Assembly: GCA_013398295.1 (NCBI GenBank)
Contig: VZSF01007115.1
Span: 186,001 to 250,000 of the forward strand
From: Chionis minor
Lineage: Eukaryota > Chordata > Aves > Charadriiformes > Chionididae
Reading direction: 5' to 3'
DNA length: 64,000 nucleotides
Under the pieces are notes generated by a model that saw only the letters and a program-made list of their open reading frames with translations, was not told the origin of the DNA and searched no databases. The stretch's first letter is position 1; each line of letters begins with the position of its first letter. Below are positions 26,710-38,424 of this stretch, one piece after another. The position numbers were made by a program, and so were the translations under genes.

Positions 26710-26731
26710 ACTTAAGATTTACTTAAGATTT
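26710..26731. repeat. 11-bp tandem duplication
   Basis: acttaagattt is present twice in perfect tandem. Small slippage-type duplication. Confidence 0.9.
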
Positions 26732-27723
26732 CATTGCCTTATTATTATGAAATACTGAAAGCCCTTGATATGTATATATTTGGTCAGAAATTCATGTTTT
26801 CAAGCAAATATAAACTGTAGCTATCCGGAGCTGGATGTTAGGTGAATTTGTGCCATTAGTCCAAGCAAGAAGCAAGTTGCTGGCAAATACACTGTGGGTA
26901 TTCAGAATTGAGTGATGCTGACAATATAGCAGGCTAATGGCATATCAGATTCTCTGTAATAGGTGAGACACCCAGATGGGGCTGGGACACATGCCACAGG
27001 ACCTGGGGACACCCATGTCCCATCAGGGAAGCCAGTGGTATGCCATGAACACGCCATGCACTAACCACAGCTGAGTCACAGCCACTCTGTTTGTTGCAAA
27101 AATTATCTGAAAGAGCCCAGCTTCAGTTCTAGCTCTGTTGATGAATTTTGACAGAAGAAACACTTGTTTCTATTTTTTTAAGTTGTACTGGTTTTGTGTT
27201 AGAGATGGCTGAATATGATGGGTTTTCTGTCCCAGGGGACTTCTTCCTGGTTGGCCAGAATGGAATTTGGTGAACTATAAGAAATGGGAATTTTCCCATC
27301 CCAGTCAGTTTTCTGTAGGAGGGTGGGTTGGAGACCTCTAAAAATTCCTTCAAACTTATTTTTTTTCTGCGATTATGAAGTGATGATAGTTACATTTATA
27401 TCATAACTGTTAAGGTTTTGTTATGTGAAGCTACTGAATGATGCCTACTTGAGCACACACATAACTCGCTCTTTGATGCCTGCTACTTGAACTTCCTAAT
27501 GGCGCCTTCAGTCAAAAGATTCCCTGTTAGAGGCCAAGAGAATTATGTAGGCCAAGCCAAGATCAGGAAGCACCTAGTATAAATAACTGTATTCTAACAC
27601 AGATAAGAATTTTACAAAAAGTGATTTGTGATGTTTATCTTTTCATCACGGTTGAGTTAAGAATGTTAGTTATTCTGGCTGTGTTAGAGGCTTATGTTAT
27701 TCTGACAGCTGGAAGTGGGTTGA

Positions 27724-27767
27724 TTTTTTTTTTTTTTTTTTTTTTNTTTTTTTTTTTTTTTTTTTTT
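27724..27767. repeat. Long T-run with an ambiguous base
   Basis: Forty-three T and one N (at 27746). The N in the centre shows that the consensus was not resolved here, so the true length is uncertain. No clear retroelement or polyadenylated insertion is visible on either side; on the minus strand it would read as an A-tail, but no AATAAA precedes it in that orientation. Confidence 0.9.
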
Positions 27768-28955
27768 GCCCCTCACCAACAGTAAGAATAAAGCCTTTAA
27801 ACAACTCTCCACCTGTTATTTTTATGGGAGAAGAGTCCAGGCTTTGACACAAAGCAAACAGTATTAATTATCAAATAACATTGTTATATTCCAGTCATGA
27901 AGGTCTTGAAATTAACTTGAAACATCGTAACTTGGAGACTTAGTTCCTTCCTGAGGCTGCCAACAGTGATCTACCTTCTGGTTGTTGCTGCAAGACAGAA
28001 ACAGTGGCAGTTTTACTTGGAATAGTTAATGCCTGATGCAGAGGGATGCACAGATCGTGGATTCTGATCACGTGAGAAAGTGATGCTACTGGTATTCAGG
28101 CATATTCTCTGGAGTGGGTTTTTGTTACAGGCTGATTTTAATGTTACAGTATTAAATCATTTATAATATGTGATTTCTTACACCATTGTTTTTTTTAAGC
28201 TATGAAAGATAATTGTATCCCAAAGAAGGGACTTATCTCTCTTTATCTCCTCTTCTTTATGCTTCAAGCAAAATTATAATGTGGATTTCTGATGGCTGGT
28301 TTCAGGCGATAGATTATTTTAAATCCTAAATAGAGAAAGAGATTCTAATTTCATTGCGAGAGCAGTCAGGATAAATTAGTTGGGAGGGGAAAACCTCAAT
28401 AAATGACATTTTTTCAAGGATAATTATCTTTGAGAAAATCCAAGATAAGCAAAGAATTATTGAGTGAGCAGACTGTTACTGCTTTGGTGTTTTGTTTTGG
28501 GTTTTTTGTATAAAAAATATTTCTAGCATTACATATCTGTGAATATCTCTGAAGGCAGACACTTATTCCTGTTAGCGTAGAGCAGTAACTTCACCTGTCT
28601 TCCACTCTGCCCTAAAATTGCCCCTGAAGTAGATTCCAGCTTTCATGAGACAAAATCCCATCACCCTTCATGATGCCTGGCTGGGGGAAGCTGTGTGAGC
28701 CGACAGCCAGCAGCCATCATTAACAGGGCAGCTTCTGGGAGCTCTTACTGCTCAGAAGAGCAACCCTCACGAGGTGTCAAACACCTCCTGCCAGAGGCTT
28801 TTTACCCTGCAACTCCTCATCGCTCCACGAAATCTCAACAAGCAGCAGAGAATTCCTAAAATAATAGCACAGACAATTGTCTGGGTACTATAGAACTACA
28901 TAGAATTTTTCTTTTGCTTTGCCATTCAAATGCTAAGAATGCAGACCCTTTGTAA

Positions 28956-28964
28956 GGGGGGGGG
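28956..28964. repeat. G9 homopolymer
   Basis: Nine consecutive G. A similar G9 lies at 41931-41939. Both are short and likely variable. Confidence 0.9.
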
Positions 28965-31900
28965 AAGTGTGTGTTATTTTCACGTCACGTGATTGTCCAT
29001 TTGGTGCAGCTTTAGTTTTCTTTCTATGTGGGATCAGCTCTGCGCAATTAACTCTGTCCAAAACTTGTCTCTTTCTTTTGATGCTATGTGATGAAATTTT
29101 GTACCAGAACCTTTTATAGCGTGTTCCTTCCTGTTGTTGGGCTTCAGGTAGTCAGGTGACTCGACCTTCATGGCTCTTCCAGTCACGTGAAGCAACGCAA
29201 GCTGTCCTGTTGGCAGCCTGCGGTGGCCGTGAGCTCCGTACCTTCCTCTGCTGAGCTGCGGTGGTTTTTGTGTTGATAGCAGGTGTGAGGGAGTCTCAGA
29301 GGATGTGATGCCAACCCTTGGTTGCTGGCACGGAGAGTGCCTTTAATAGAAACGTCTTGCTCTGTATGTGACGGGATCACTAGCAAAGCCCCTCAACAGC
29401 CTGCTAGCTCTATCCCTTAGCAAGAATCTGTTAATAGGAGTGCAGGGAAAAATGCCATCCAGACAGATGGGAATGACTCTAGGCTGCCGAAATGCTGTTT
29501 GTGCGCCGTGTGTTTATTAAGGGAAGGATTCCCAGGCCAGACAGCTGTCCGCAGTGTGCTCCCACACCTACGCTGGGAGGGACGTGCTAGAGAGAATCCA
29601 GGACGCATTTCAACATGACAAATAGCTTCCCAAAAAGAAACCATGGGGTTTTGCTTCAGGTCAGCAAACTCACGGTTGGGTGGGAAATCTGTTAGATGAG
29701 CCTTTAATTTGCTAGTAGAAAGAACTTCCGTATAAACAACAGTCGTCTTGTACTTCGCATTGCACGTTGCCTGACTGGAATCAGCCTAGTCAGTGTTGGA
29801 TGAGGGGTCACCAAGAAATGCTTTTGAGCTGCGGTTGGTGGCCTTCTAGCTAAAATTCTTCAGCAGTGGAGCTAATATGCAGTTGCTATATCAGGATGGT
29901 GGGGGGAGGCGGACTGATCAACTCGTGGAACATCTCAGATTTTGTTCTTTCAACGGCTTGTTGTAACTTTCACAATGTGCAGAATCTTTTTTTTTTAACC
30001 CAATATCCTGAGCTAATTTGGAAAGGAAAGTTCTGCCTTTCTAGATTTCCTCCCACATTTCGTTTAAATAAGTTATTCTTCACCTTTTGTTCCAGGCTGC
30101 CGTGCTCTGTTAAATGCTATTTCAGAAATGACTGCCTCTTACTGATGGGTGAAATAATCTCTGTGCAAAGTCTGGAAATTCTTTTCAGTCAGGGAGGTAT
30201 TTTAAGCTTCTTTGAAGTGAGAAGTGCAGGATAAGGGGGATAGGCACTGCGTGGGACTATGAAGTAGGTATTATGCATTCTTTATTGGCTTCTGATATTT
30301 GGTGCTTTATGGGGTTTTTAGCATGTCACTTAATTTCTTATTGCAATTTTTTTTTTGAAAACATGTCACATTATTTTGCCACAACACCTGGAAGAGGGTG
30401 AATGGAAGAAATATGGTCATGGAATCAGAGACCTGTTTTTCATTAGCTCAGTGGGACAGGCATAGGTGGTTCCCTGTGTGGTCTTCCTTTGAACACGTCT
30501 TCTCAGATAAATGTAGCAGATTAAATCGGAGTAACGGTCATGCTATAGTAACATCCCTCTTAGGCACCAAGATCTCTTGTTGTTGTGCTGAAGGCTTCAT
30601 TTTGCTTGGAGTCCTTCACCAGCCAGGCGTGTAGATGTGAAAAGCATGTTGCCGTTCATGATGGGCAGACAGTTAGGAGTCTTTAAAAAGGACCTACTGA
30701 TGTAAACATCTAATTCGCCACAAGGGTATGTTCTTCCATTTCCATATTCAGCTGGACTCTGTGCCTTACTTTAATGAATGATTCATTTTTATTTGCTCAC
30801 CTGTGCTACCTCTCCTGTGGGCATGAAGGGATGTCGGTACCTCTGCCCAGAGAGTGTTTGCTGCCCCACGGGTCAGAGTAGATGCTCTGACACCTGCATC
30901 TCTGTTCAGGCTGCGAACGAGGGCTGCCATCTGTTTTTCTCTGCCATTTAGAAGACCATGTAGTTTCAGGACTTACATTAAGAGTGACAGAAACGCTGAT
31001 TTCCTAGCACTGCTTATTTCTGCTATGTCTGTTTTGTGAAAATCCTGACTTGAGGACTGCTCACAGGGGAAGGAGGGTCTCAATTTGTGTGAAATCATTG
31101 GGGTCTCAGTGGGTCTCACGCAATGATGGCACAATCCGTATGTTGCTGTGCTCCCGAACTGCTAGCTGAGATATTGTGGCTGTATCAGACTGGTCATGGA
31201 TTTTGGAGATGGCAGTCATAACCCAGGGATTTATACATCTGTGCTCATGAACAGTAATTTTGCAGTGTGTTTCATTTGCAGCTCTCGTTCTTAACTCCAA
31301 TGCTGAATGAGACACAGTGGCTTTAGAACAATACAATTCATGTGTCCCTGCAAAATCTACACTGTATTTGCTCTGATTATGGTGTTTGTCTCTATCTGGT
31401 CCAGACATGGTCAAAGAAATGCCCAAAATTGGTCTCCTTGATGAAGCTGGTGTTCACAAATTCTTAATAAAATTACAGTGTAATCTCGGTACCTCCTTAA
31501 TGCTCCTGTAACCTGTGCGCCTTTAATCATCTATACTGTTTAGTGCTAGTTCACTTATCAGGTATAAGAAGTAAGCCTAATGCTTTAATGTTTGTTACTG
31601 GCCTACTTTCAAAATGCCTTATAGATGCAAATTGTATATAATTTAAATAAGAAATGCTGCATGTGGTCATCACCACTGTTATCTAGAGGAAGGGTATGCC
31701 ATTTCCTTTATTTAACCTACCAGCCTGTATCCCCTGAGTACGTTTCTTGGACTTAAAACCAATAGTGTTCCAGTCTGTAGGTTGCTATTGCTCATTAGCT
31801 TTGCAAATAGATCATACTGCTGTGCTCTCCAGTCTTGCTTAAAGTAGCCTTAGTACTTTAGTAAGTAGTAATGTTAGTCAGAATGCGAAGTCTGGAGACT

Positions 31901-33914
31901 TGAATCACGTGTCAGTGGCTCTTTTGCAGTAAAATGGACCAGAAGAAAAGCCAGACCTTTCTTTTTTGTGCTCCTTTGAGTATCGTTATGTACTTGTCTC
32001 GAAACAGAGGCTCCTTCTAACACAGTGCAACTTCTTCATTTGATCCTGCTGTAAATATCTTGCGTATTTCTTACTCTCCACTCCTTTTATCTCATTGTCT
32101 GTTTTGTTTTGGGGCCTTGATTCTTTGTTTTAAGGCCTGACAACTTATAACCACACAGCTTGTTGTTATAGCCCGTAGAAAAAGCCTTCTTGATTCATGT
32201 GTATCAAAGTGCATGACTAAATCCTCACTGTATATTTTGCTGGTGTCTGGTATTAAACTTCTTTATGCTTTAGTTGCATGTTTAGAGGTGGTGCGTTTAT
32301 TTTCATAACTGAATTCAGCATCCTACCACTACACTTTGTGGAAGGAAAGATAATAGAGGAAAGCAAACATTTTTACTGACTTGCTGTGGTGTGTGATCTG
32401 CCAGTCAAAAAGAATTTAGAGATTTTTGTTTAGAAGAACAATGTTTAGAGGGAGAGAAAGAGAATTGCTAAAAGCAAAACACGCAGCTATTTGCTACTCA
32501 CTTCAAATCTTTGTCCTGCCTGGTATGAAGCTTAGAGAGAAGCGTCTCTTGCTGTCCGTGTATTAAGTTGACTTCACATGCAGATAAATTACATTCTTAC
32601 GCTAGTTGCAAGAATTTTAATATAATGTTAGGGCTTTTTAGTTTATTTTGGCAGAACTCTTGGATGGGTACCTATTTACCTGGCTTTTATTATTTCTTGG
32701 CTTTTATAACTTTAATTTCCTACTGTATTACCAAACTTTCAGTTTAGTTTTTAGCAGCGAAAACAGTAACACTTAAGACTTTTCCAGCTTTTTTTATCTT
32801 GAGTTAGGGCTCTTGGAAATACCCTTTGAAGTGCTGAGTACAGCACTTGCTCTGTTTTGAAGTCAGTTATTCAACACTAGTAGCTGACATGTTGGTTAAT
32901 ATCCATTTGTAAAACTTCCAAACATGGTTTTGGGTACAATGTGTAATTTGTCTGAAAGGAGCTCCGGGAAGTTCTGAACCAACACGCGAGGCTGAAGGGA
33001 AGGGCCAGTGCCCTTTGCTCAGTTTACCAGTTCTTTCCAGACACTTTCCAGCACTTCCTCACAGCATTGAAAGCTTTTTAGCCTTGATGTATTTGCTTTG
33101 CCTAACTCCTGGAGCTGCTAACTCGTGGTTCGTCGGTCCTGAATGCCAGTAGAAGTTGTGTGGCAGAGAGGGCTCTGTGGCACAGTTGAACTTGAGCCTT
33201 TGACAGAGGTACACAGGGGTGTGGAGGCCAGCTGTGCTGTGTGTGGTGTAGCTTTGAGGTCTCTTTGCCTGTGCAGTGGGGCATGGAAAAGGGCGAACGG
33301 GAAGGACACAGGGAAAACCAAGCTTGTCACTACCTTGGTGAAGCAGCTGGGTTGGCTGAGGTGGAATTTAGTTGCCTTGTCTTGCTGGCAACAGTTTGTC
33401 TTTTGATCTTTTTGCCACTCTAGCTCAGCCCTCATCCCTTCCTTTCTGTGTAATAACTGCCCAGAGAGTGGCATTATCCTGCCTAGTTTGACAGCTCTTT
33501 CCTGTTTGAACTCGTGCAACAGGCTTAGGGGGTGTCTTCAGCTGCTGTGGGATAGCCAGCAGCGTGCTGCTTCTGCACTGTAACCTTCTGTCTGTGCCCT
33601 TGGAGCAGATGGAGAACTGGGCAGTCTTGACTATTCTTACTCCCCGTGCCCCGATTCCTAGGTCAGCCTGTGCAGTCCACTCGCTGGGACCTGCCAGACC
33701 CCATCAGGAAAGCACGTCCCAGCACTGGGCTCAGAAGGGGCGATAGACCACAAGCCTCCAGCTTGAGCTGAACCTCCTCAGGCTCTTCCGCAAGAGAAGA
33801 GCGCTGGCTTTTGAAGCACAAATGGTCACTCAGGAGCATCACAACTTCGGGATCAGACGGAATCACTTCTGCAGCAGCAGGTACTAATGACGGATGCACA
33901 AAAAAAAAATGCCA

Positions 33915-33952
33915 GCATGGAAACGAAGAACATGTGAATTACCATGGAGACG
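33915..33952. promoter_or_regulatory. Pair of RFX-like sites
   Basis: gcatggaaacg (33915-33925) and attaccatggagacg (33938-33952) both resemble X-box half or full sites (CCATGG with RAAC-type arms) and are 13 bases apart. They lie at the edge of a GC-richer patch with several CpGs. Regulatory use is only inferred. Confidence 0.3.
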
Positions 33953-35127
33953 AATACAAACCCGGAAAGGGCATTTTCAGCAGAACTGTCTCCCTAGCAA
34001 ATTCGTCAAAATGAAAACTTTTTGTGTAAACATATCAGCTGAGAGGAGGAGGAACTCGGAACAGACGCTAGCTTAGAGTCCAGGATATTCAAACTGAGCT
34101 ATGGGCGAACCAGATTCAGATCCCTGCCCTGCATATCCTCTCCAGATCCTGCTCTTTTTCTCTCTGGATTCCTTTTCTTTTAAGTAAAAAAAAAAATGAA
34201 AGCTTTTGAAATCTTGACATTTTGGGTGGAGTTCATGTTTTCTGATCCAGCTCATCATCTTAGGACTATTGATACAAAAACCTCATTTTTTTACAGTCAT
34301 TAGCCCTGCTGCTGAATCAAGAATCTTATCCCCTCATCTAAATGCATGGTAGTCAGGAGGGGGAAAGGAAGATGCTGCTAAACCACATAGATGGGAAATA
34401 GAATATAAACCTTTTTAGTTTGACCTGGATCATGGCTAATCATCCTTCTTTTTAAAAAGTGTAATAGTGATCTTCAGCATGGCGAATTGCAGCCTATCCT
34501 GTGCAGTATCTAGTTCCTCTGAGATCAGTGAGGTGAGGCAGAAACCCATGTGGATATTAGCTCCTTTATACTTATTTTCCCCCTGTTCCCCTTCTTGTTC
34601 TCACCAGAACATGTGCACTGTATGTGGTGGGATGTGCCATCCCACAGTGGCAAGGCTAAAGCCCCAGTCAGAGACAGACTCATGGACTCTCTTATAAAGA
34701 GACGTAGCAGCCATCATTCCTGATTAAAGACAAATAACAAGACATGCTGAGCAGCATGAACTTCTGGCGGAGTGACAAGGTATTTTTTTTACCAGCTCTT
34801 TTAGGGCTCTACATTGAATGCTAGCTGAGAGAAATTGGTAATTTAATTAGGCCTCCAAATATCTGGAATTTAAGTAGGTAGTAATTTTTCATAGAGGATT
34901 TAAGGGGCTAGTAATACATAGTTATTTCTAATTCTTTACACTAAAAAAAAATCTCAACAATCATTCAGCCATTTTGCCCTTCAGTTGATGTTTTCTTAGG
35001 TAAAGAAAGCAAGCAATGTTTTGCAACGTAACCTCAGCTTTACTAGCATACCAGTAATGGGGAGCGAGGTTTTTCCGTTGTGCTGTGAGCATCTGAGGGG
35101 GTCTGGTTCAGAGGGAACTCTGCTGAC

Positions 35128-35137
<10 letters not shown>
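33953..35137. other. Noncoding stretch with one weak exon candidate
   Basis: Apart from the 34478-34532 segment I see nothing beyond A/T runs (near 34187-34196 and 34943-34951) and AT-rich DNA. Confidence 0.5.
34478..34532 (+). other. Possible short exon with ATG
   Basis: An AG at 34476-34477 precedes a 55-base segment holding an ATG at 34479 in good Kozak context (A at -3, G at +4), open for 18 codons (beginning MANCSLSC). A strong donor GAG/GTGAGG follows. The acceptor lacks a close pyrimidine tract. The frame also stays open past the donor to 34697. No family is recognised. Confidence 0.2.

Positions 35138-35212
<75 letters not shown>
35138..35212. repeat. 75-base A homopolymer
   Basis: An uninterrupted run of 75 A. 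It is far longer than a typical genomic A-tract in a bird, where polyadenylated retroposition is uncommon because CR1 does not end in poly-A. There is no AATAAA just upstream and no recognisable mRNA copy, so a processed pseudogene is not supported. It may be a real expanded tract or an assembly artefact. On the minus strand it is a T-run about 20 bases downstream of a good donor site. Confidence 0.9.
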
Positions 35213-35213
<1 letters not shown>

Positions 35214-35233
35214 CAGCCAGCTCTTCAACTCAC

Positions 35234-35306
35234 CTGCTCTCCGCAGACAAGATGCTGCTTAGGAATCTTGTGTGTCTCACGTTAGCAGCACAAAATGCTT
35301 GACGTC
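35234..35306 (-). other. Possible minus-strand exon, 73 nt
   Basis: On the minus strand the acceptor tract gttgctcttacccccatcag precedes the segment, and the donor GAGCAG/GTGAGTTG follows it; both are near consensus. One frame is open throughout (starting RQAFCAANVRHT); the other two have stops. The 75-base T-run starts about 20 bases after the donor, where U-rich intron sequence can strengthen donor use through TIA-1-type proteins (known mechanism, inferred here). The codon phase does not match the exon candidate at 38082-38149, so they need not belong to one coding gene. No family is recognised. Confidence 0.35.
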
Positions 35307-38081
35307 CTGATGGGGGTAAGAGCAACTAAAACACTGTTTACTCCCCTGTGGGTTAGTAGGTGGGTAACCGCATTGCTCTTCTGGCCACGTGTATTAACCC
35401 AGGCATCTGCTGGCACTGGTCTTTCCCATTGGGTAAACAATTTAATTCAGCTGCTTTTGATTTGCGTTATTGCTACTGTTAAATGTTTTGGTCAGACTTT
35501 TGTGGGCATGACTAAAAAATCAAATCCTGCTTATTTTGGGGTGTTAGCGGTATTGCTTTCCTCCAAGGCAAAGCACGTGAAGCTGTTAGGCAGAAACATC
35601 AGAGTACCTGGGTTCCTTCTGGAAATGACTATGAAACTGGGAATGGAGGAAGCTGTAGGTTTGTCTTTGCTGCAGAGCTCAGATAAAAGAAAGCAAATGA
35701 GGTGGAAGGGGAGAGAGAGTGGTTTTGGGGGGGGGGGTGGGGGGGGGAAGTCTCAAAGATGAGGAGAAAAAGGTAAACCCCGTGGTTTGGGATAATCCTC
35801 AAAAAATTTCCAAGCTTTTGGCAATTAGTTTAAATGAACTGATTTTTCAGAGGCTTTCCAGATTCATCTCAAGCTACTGAAATGTCAGAGGAAGACAAGG
35901 AAATCTGCTTTCACCCGGGAGGAAAACTTTGAGAAGTAGTAGAAAACTCTTGTGTTCACCCATCCCCAGACAGCAACAGAGTGAGCGATACTGACAGGAA
36001 AGGATATAAGGAGATGCTGTAGAAATCTGAGGGTAAAACTTTTACAGCTTTGTGGAGCTGAAGAAGCCTCCAACCATAAAGGGCTCTGAACATCCCGATG
36101 TCAAGTCCTTTTACAGCTCCTGGGAGTGAAGGGCTGCAGAAGGAGTCTGGTCCTTTTGCTGTGCTCCAGGAAAACACAGGCTGCAAATAAAAAAAAAATA
36201 AAATAAAAAATCAGTGGCAGCTGGTAACTTGCATTTAATCCGGGATTTCATAGTAGTGAGAGACCAGTGCTAGATACCAGATACAGGCCCCTTTGGGATG
36301 ACAAATGGCTTTTCTGTGTCCTTTCCGAAAGGTGATGTCTTCATGACAGAAGCAGGCAGGCGTACTGCCAAGGGAGCAAGTGAAGTGAAACTTATGGCAA
36401 AGGCAAAAGAAGCTAAAGACAGCCATTATATTCTTCGGCCTCAACTGCTTATTGAGTATACGTGCAGGAGAGGAAAGGGATATTAACTGAAAATTGAATC
36501 TCCTAAGAAAATTTCTTCAATTTGTTCAGCTACATTACTCAATTGTTGGCTTGTTCTGTAGACTGATAAAGTGAGGAGATGGTTTAGTTCCAAATTGAGG
36601 TGGATAAAACTTTTTTAAGGAAGAGAAAGTTTAGCAATTTTTAGGGCTTTGGATTGAATGCTGTTAATTCACCTGGCCAGGGCTGGATGAATGAAATTAA
36701 GGCTCTTCCCTCCTGCACAAATGTCAATTAAATGTTTCATTTCAAGAAAGTCAAAATCTTCCCTTAGGTAAAAAAATCTTTATTTTCATGCTTTTCAAAC
36801 TTAGCTTTTTGACTGTTGCTTTTGAAATGGCATCTTTCAGTAAAATATGGATAAATAATGAAAAAAAAGGTTGTCAACATTTTGTCCCATCCTTCTTCAC
36901 AACACACACACACAACCAGAAACACTTCATTCTGAAGCCAAGCAAACAATTTAAGTTTAGATCCAAAAAATTTTTTTCCTTTTTTCAATTGAATAATATG
37001 GAAAATATTGATTTCTTTTTATCCTTTTCTGTATTTTGTTTTCTTTCCTGTGCTTTCTTTTTTCTTATAAGATGAGCTGCCATATAAAATAAATCACAGC
37101 TGTCAGCTCTTATTCCAAGTCTTAAGGTTAGCTAGGAGACATTTTATTGTCAAGTAAGTCTGTGTTCACCAAGATTGAAGTTCTCATTGGACTCTGTTAT
37201 TTCAGACACACAGTACTGTTTGAAAGAAATAATAATAATAAAAGTTACAGGATAAAGCAAGACAGAGTCGCAAGGTTTGATTTCTATTTCCTCTCTTTGT
37301 GGAAGAACAGTTCAGCTCTGTCGGCTGCACTGGGTTTCTTAACAGCAAATCCCAAACCCTGGTTTCTTATGAGTTTGCTTTGGAGGTGGAGTTTGAGCAT
37401 GAATCTATTAATGTCTAAGAAAGACTGGTGCTCATGTTGCAGCGTGTAGTGTAATAAGGGCACTCTCCTCTACCTAGCTATATGCTTTCACAATATTTGT
37501 AGAAATTCAGTGCTTTGAGACCTCTTGCCAGATTTGGTGACAAAAATTACTGATTTCATATGAAGGGATGCACACAACTTTCTTAGGAAATCAGGCAGAT
37601 AACTCCAAATTGAGAAATACTGATTTTTGGAAAGTTATGAATAAGGGAATGTTGAATGATGTGGGAGGTGAAACCTTTGCAGTTAAAAAGAAAAGAGGTC
37701 TGAGGCTGCACCGCCTGCAGGTAGGACTCTAAGTTAGCTTATCACTTCTAATCATTCTTTGGAGAACTCCCTTTCTTCCTGTCTGCAAGAAGCTAGTTCC
37801 CCAGCTTTAACACTTATTGTTAGGTGCATTAAATTAAGCAGTCTAAATCTACCCCCGAAAACTTACCATTTGTCTAACTTGGTGCAGAAGGTGGAATTTC
37901 ACTGGGCAGAGCTGATGACAATTTTTTCTTCTAGGAACATTGAAAAATGTGTGTCTCTCCTATCACCAGTTTTCTGATTTTCCCCTTGATGAGGTATATG
38001 TCTCAATAAATAGCCTGTTCGTGTGGTAATTGTTGATGTAGACAGTTCTCTGCTTTTTGGGGTTTTTTTTTCTATACTTAC
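35307..38081. other. Noncoding stretch, no gene seen
   Basis: It contains the longest open frame in the window (35295-35762, 155 codons), but that frame has no domain, unremarkable composition and ends in a G-run translated as poly-glycine, so I treat it as chance. Also A/T simple sequence at 36187-36211 and an (AAT)n tract at 37228-37241. Confidence 0.5.
35727..35747 (+). repeat. G11-T-G9 tract
   Basis: Twenty G interrupted by one T. It could form a G-quadruplex on the plus strand. Length is likely to vary between individuals and be hard to sequence. Confidence 0.9.
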
Positions 38082-38149
38082 CTGTCCTCTTTTGAAAAGC
38101 CCCAGCATTTCTGGACTAAAGGCTGTGCTCACCTTGCTGGCATCCCCAT
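38082..38149 (-). other. Possible minus-strand exon, 68 nt
   Basis: On the minus strand the acceptor cgctcacctcctcctag leads into a 68-base segment ending GGACAG/GTAAGTATAG, an almost perfect donor. One frame is open with 22 full codons, including STAFSPEMLGLFKRGQ; the other two have stops. A second donor-like site (AAGGTGAGC) lies inside the segment. No family is recognised, and neighbouring coding exons were not found. It may be a coding exon, a noncoding exon or chance. Confidence 0.35.
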
Positions 38150-38409
38150 CTAGGAGGAGGTGAGCGTTGGACCAAGATATGAACTAAGCACTGTTGGGAC
38201 CCCAGTGCAGTTCTTTGACTGGTCTTTGCTTAGATAAACCTACAGCAGTGTCTCTATATTTGTGTCCATATGCACATGTTTGAGTGGTAAGGAAAAAAAA
38301 TAAATCCAAAAGACCATTCGCATTCCTTCCCCTGGAGAAGGATGATGGCAGATGTTAGTTGTTTGTCCTAGTGGAAGGGATGAGGTAACTGTGGATACAG
38401 GATCTTCTC

Positions 38410-38424
38410 ATTTCCATAGCAATG
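38410..38424. promoter_or_regulatory. RFX-like site
   Basis: atttccatagcaatg is close to the RFX consensus GTTTCCATAGCAAC. It stands alone with no promoter features around it. Confidence 0.25.

Larger units (their letters stand above)
23757..33914. other. Noncoding stretch with small repeats, no gene seen
   Basis: Over 10 kb without a supported gene. GC-richer patches occur near 26020-26330, 26960-27060, 28660-28830, 29180-29300 and 33000-33800. The first holds a 145-codon minus-strand open frame (25894-26331) with no domain, which I take as chance. Smaller repeats listed separately lie inside. Confidence 0.5.

Noticed and set aside
29866..30234. 122-codon plus-strand open frame
   Set aside because: Starts without ATG, shows no domain, and its composition matches the flanks.
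35295..35762. 155-codon ATG open frame, the longest in the window
   Set aside because: No domain, ordinary composition and a C-terminal part read from a G-run. It also overlaps a better minus-strand exon candidate. Consistent with chance.
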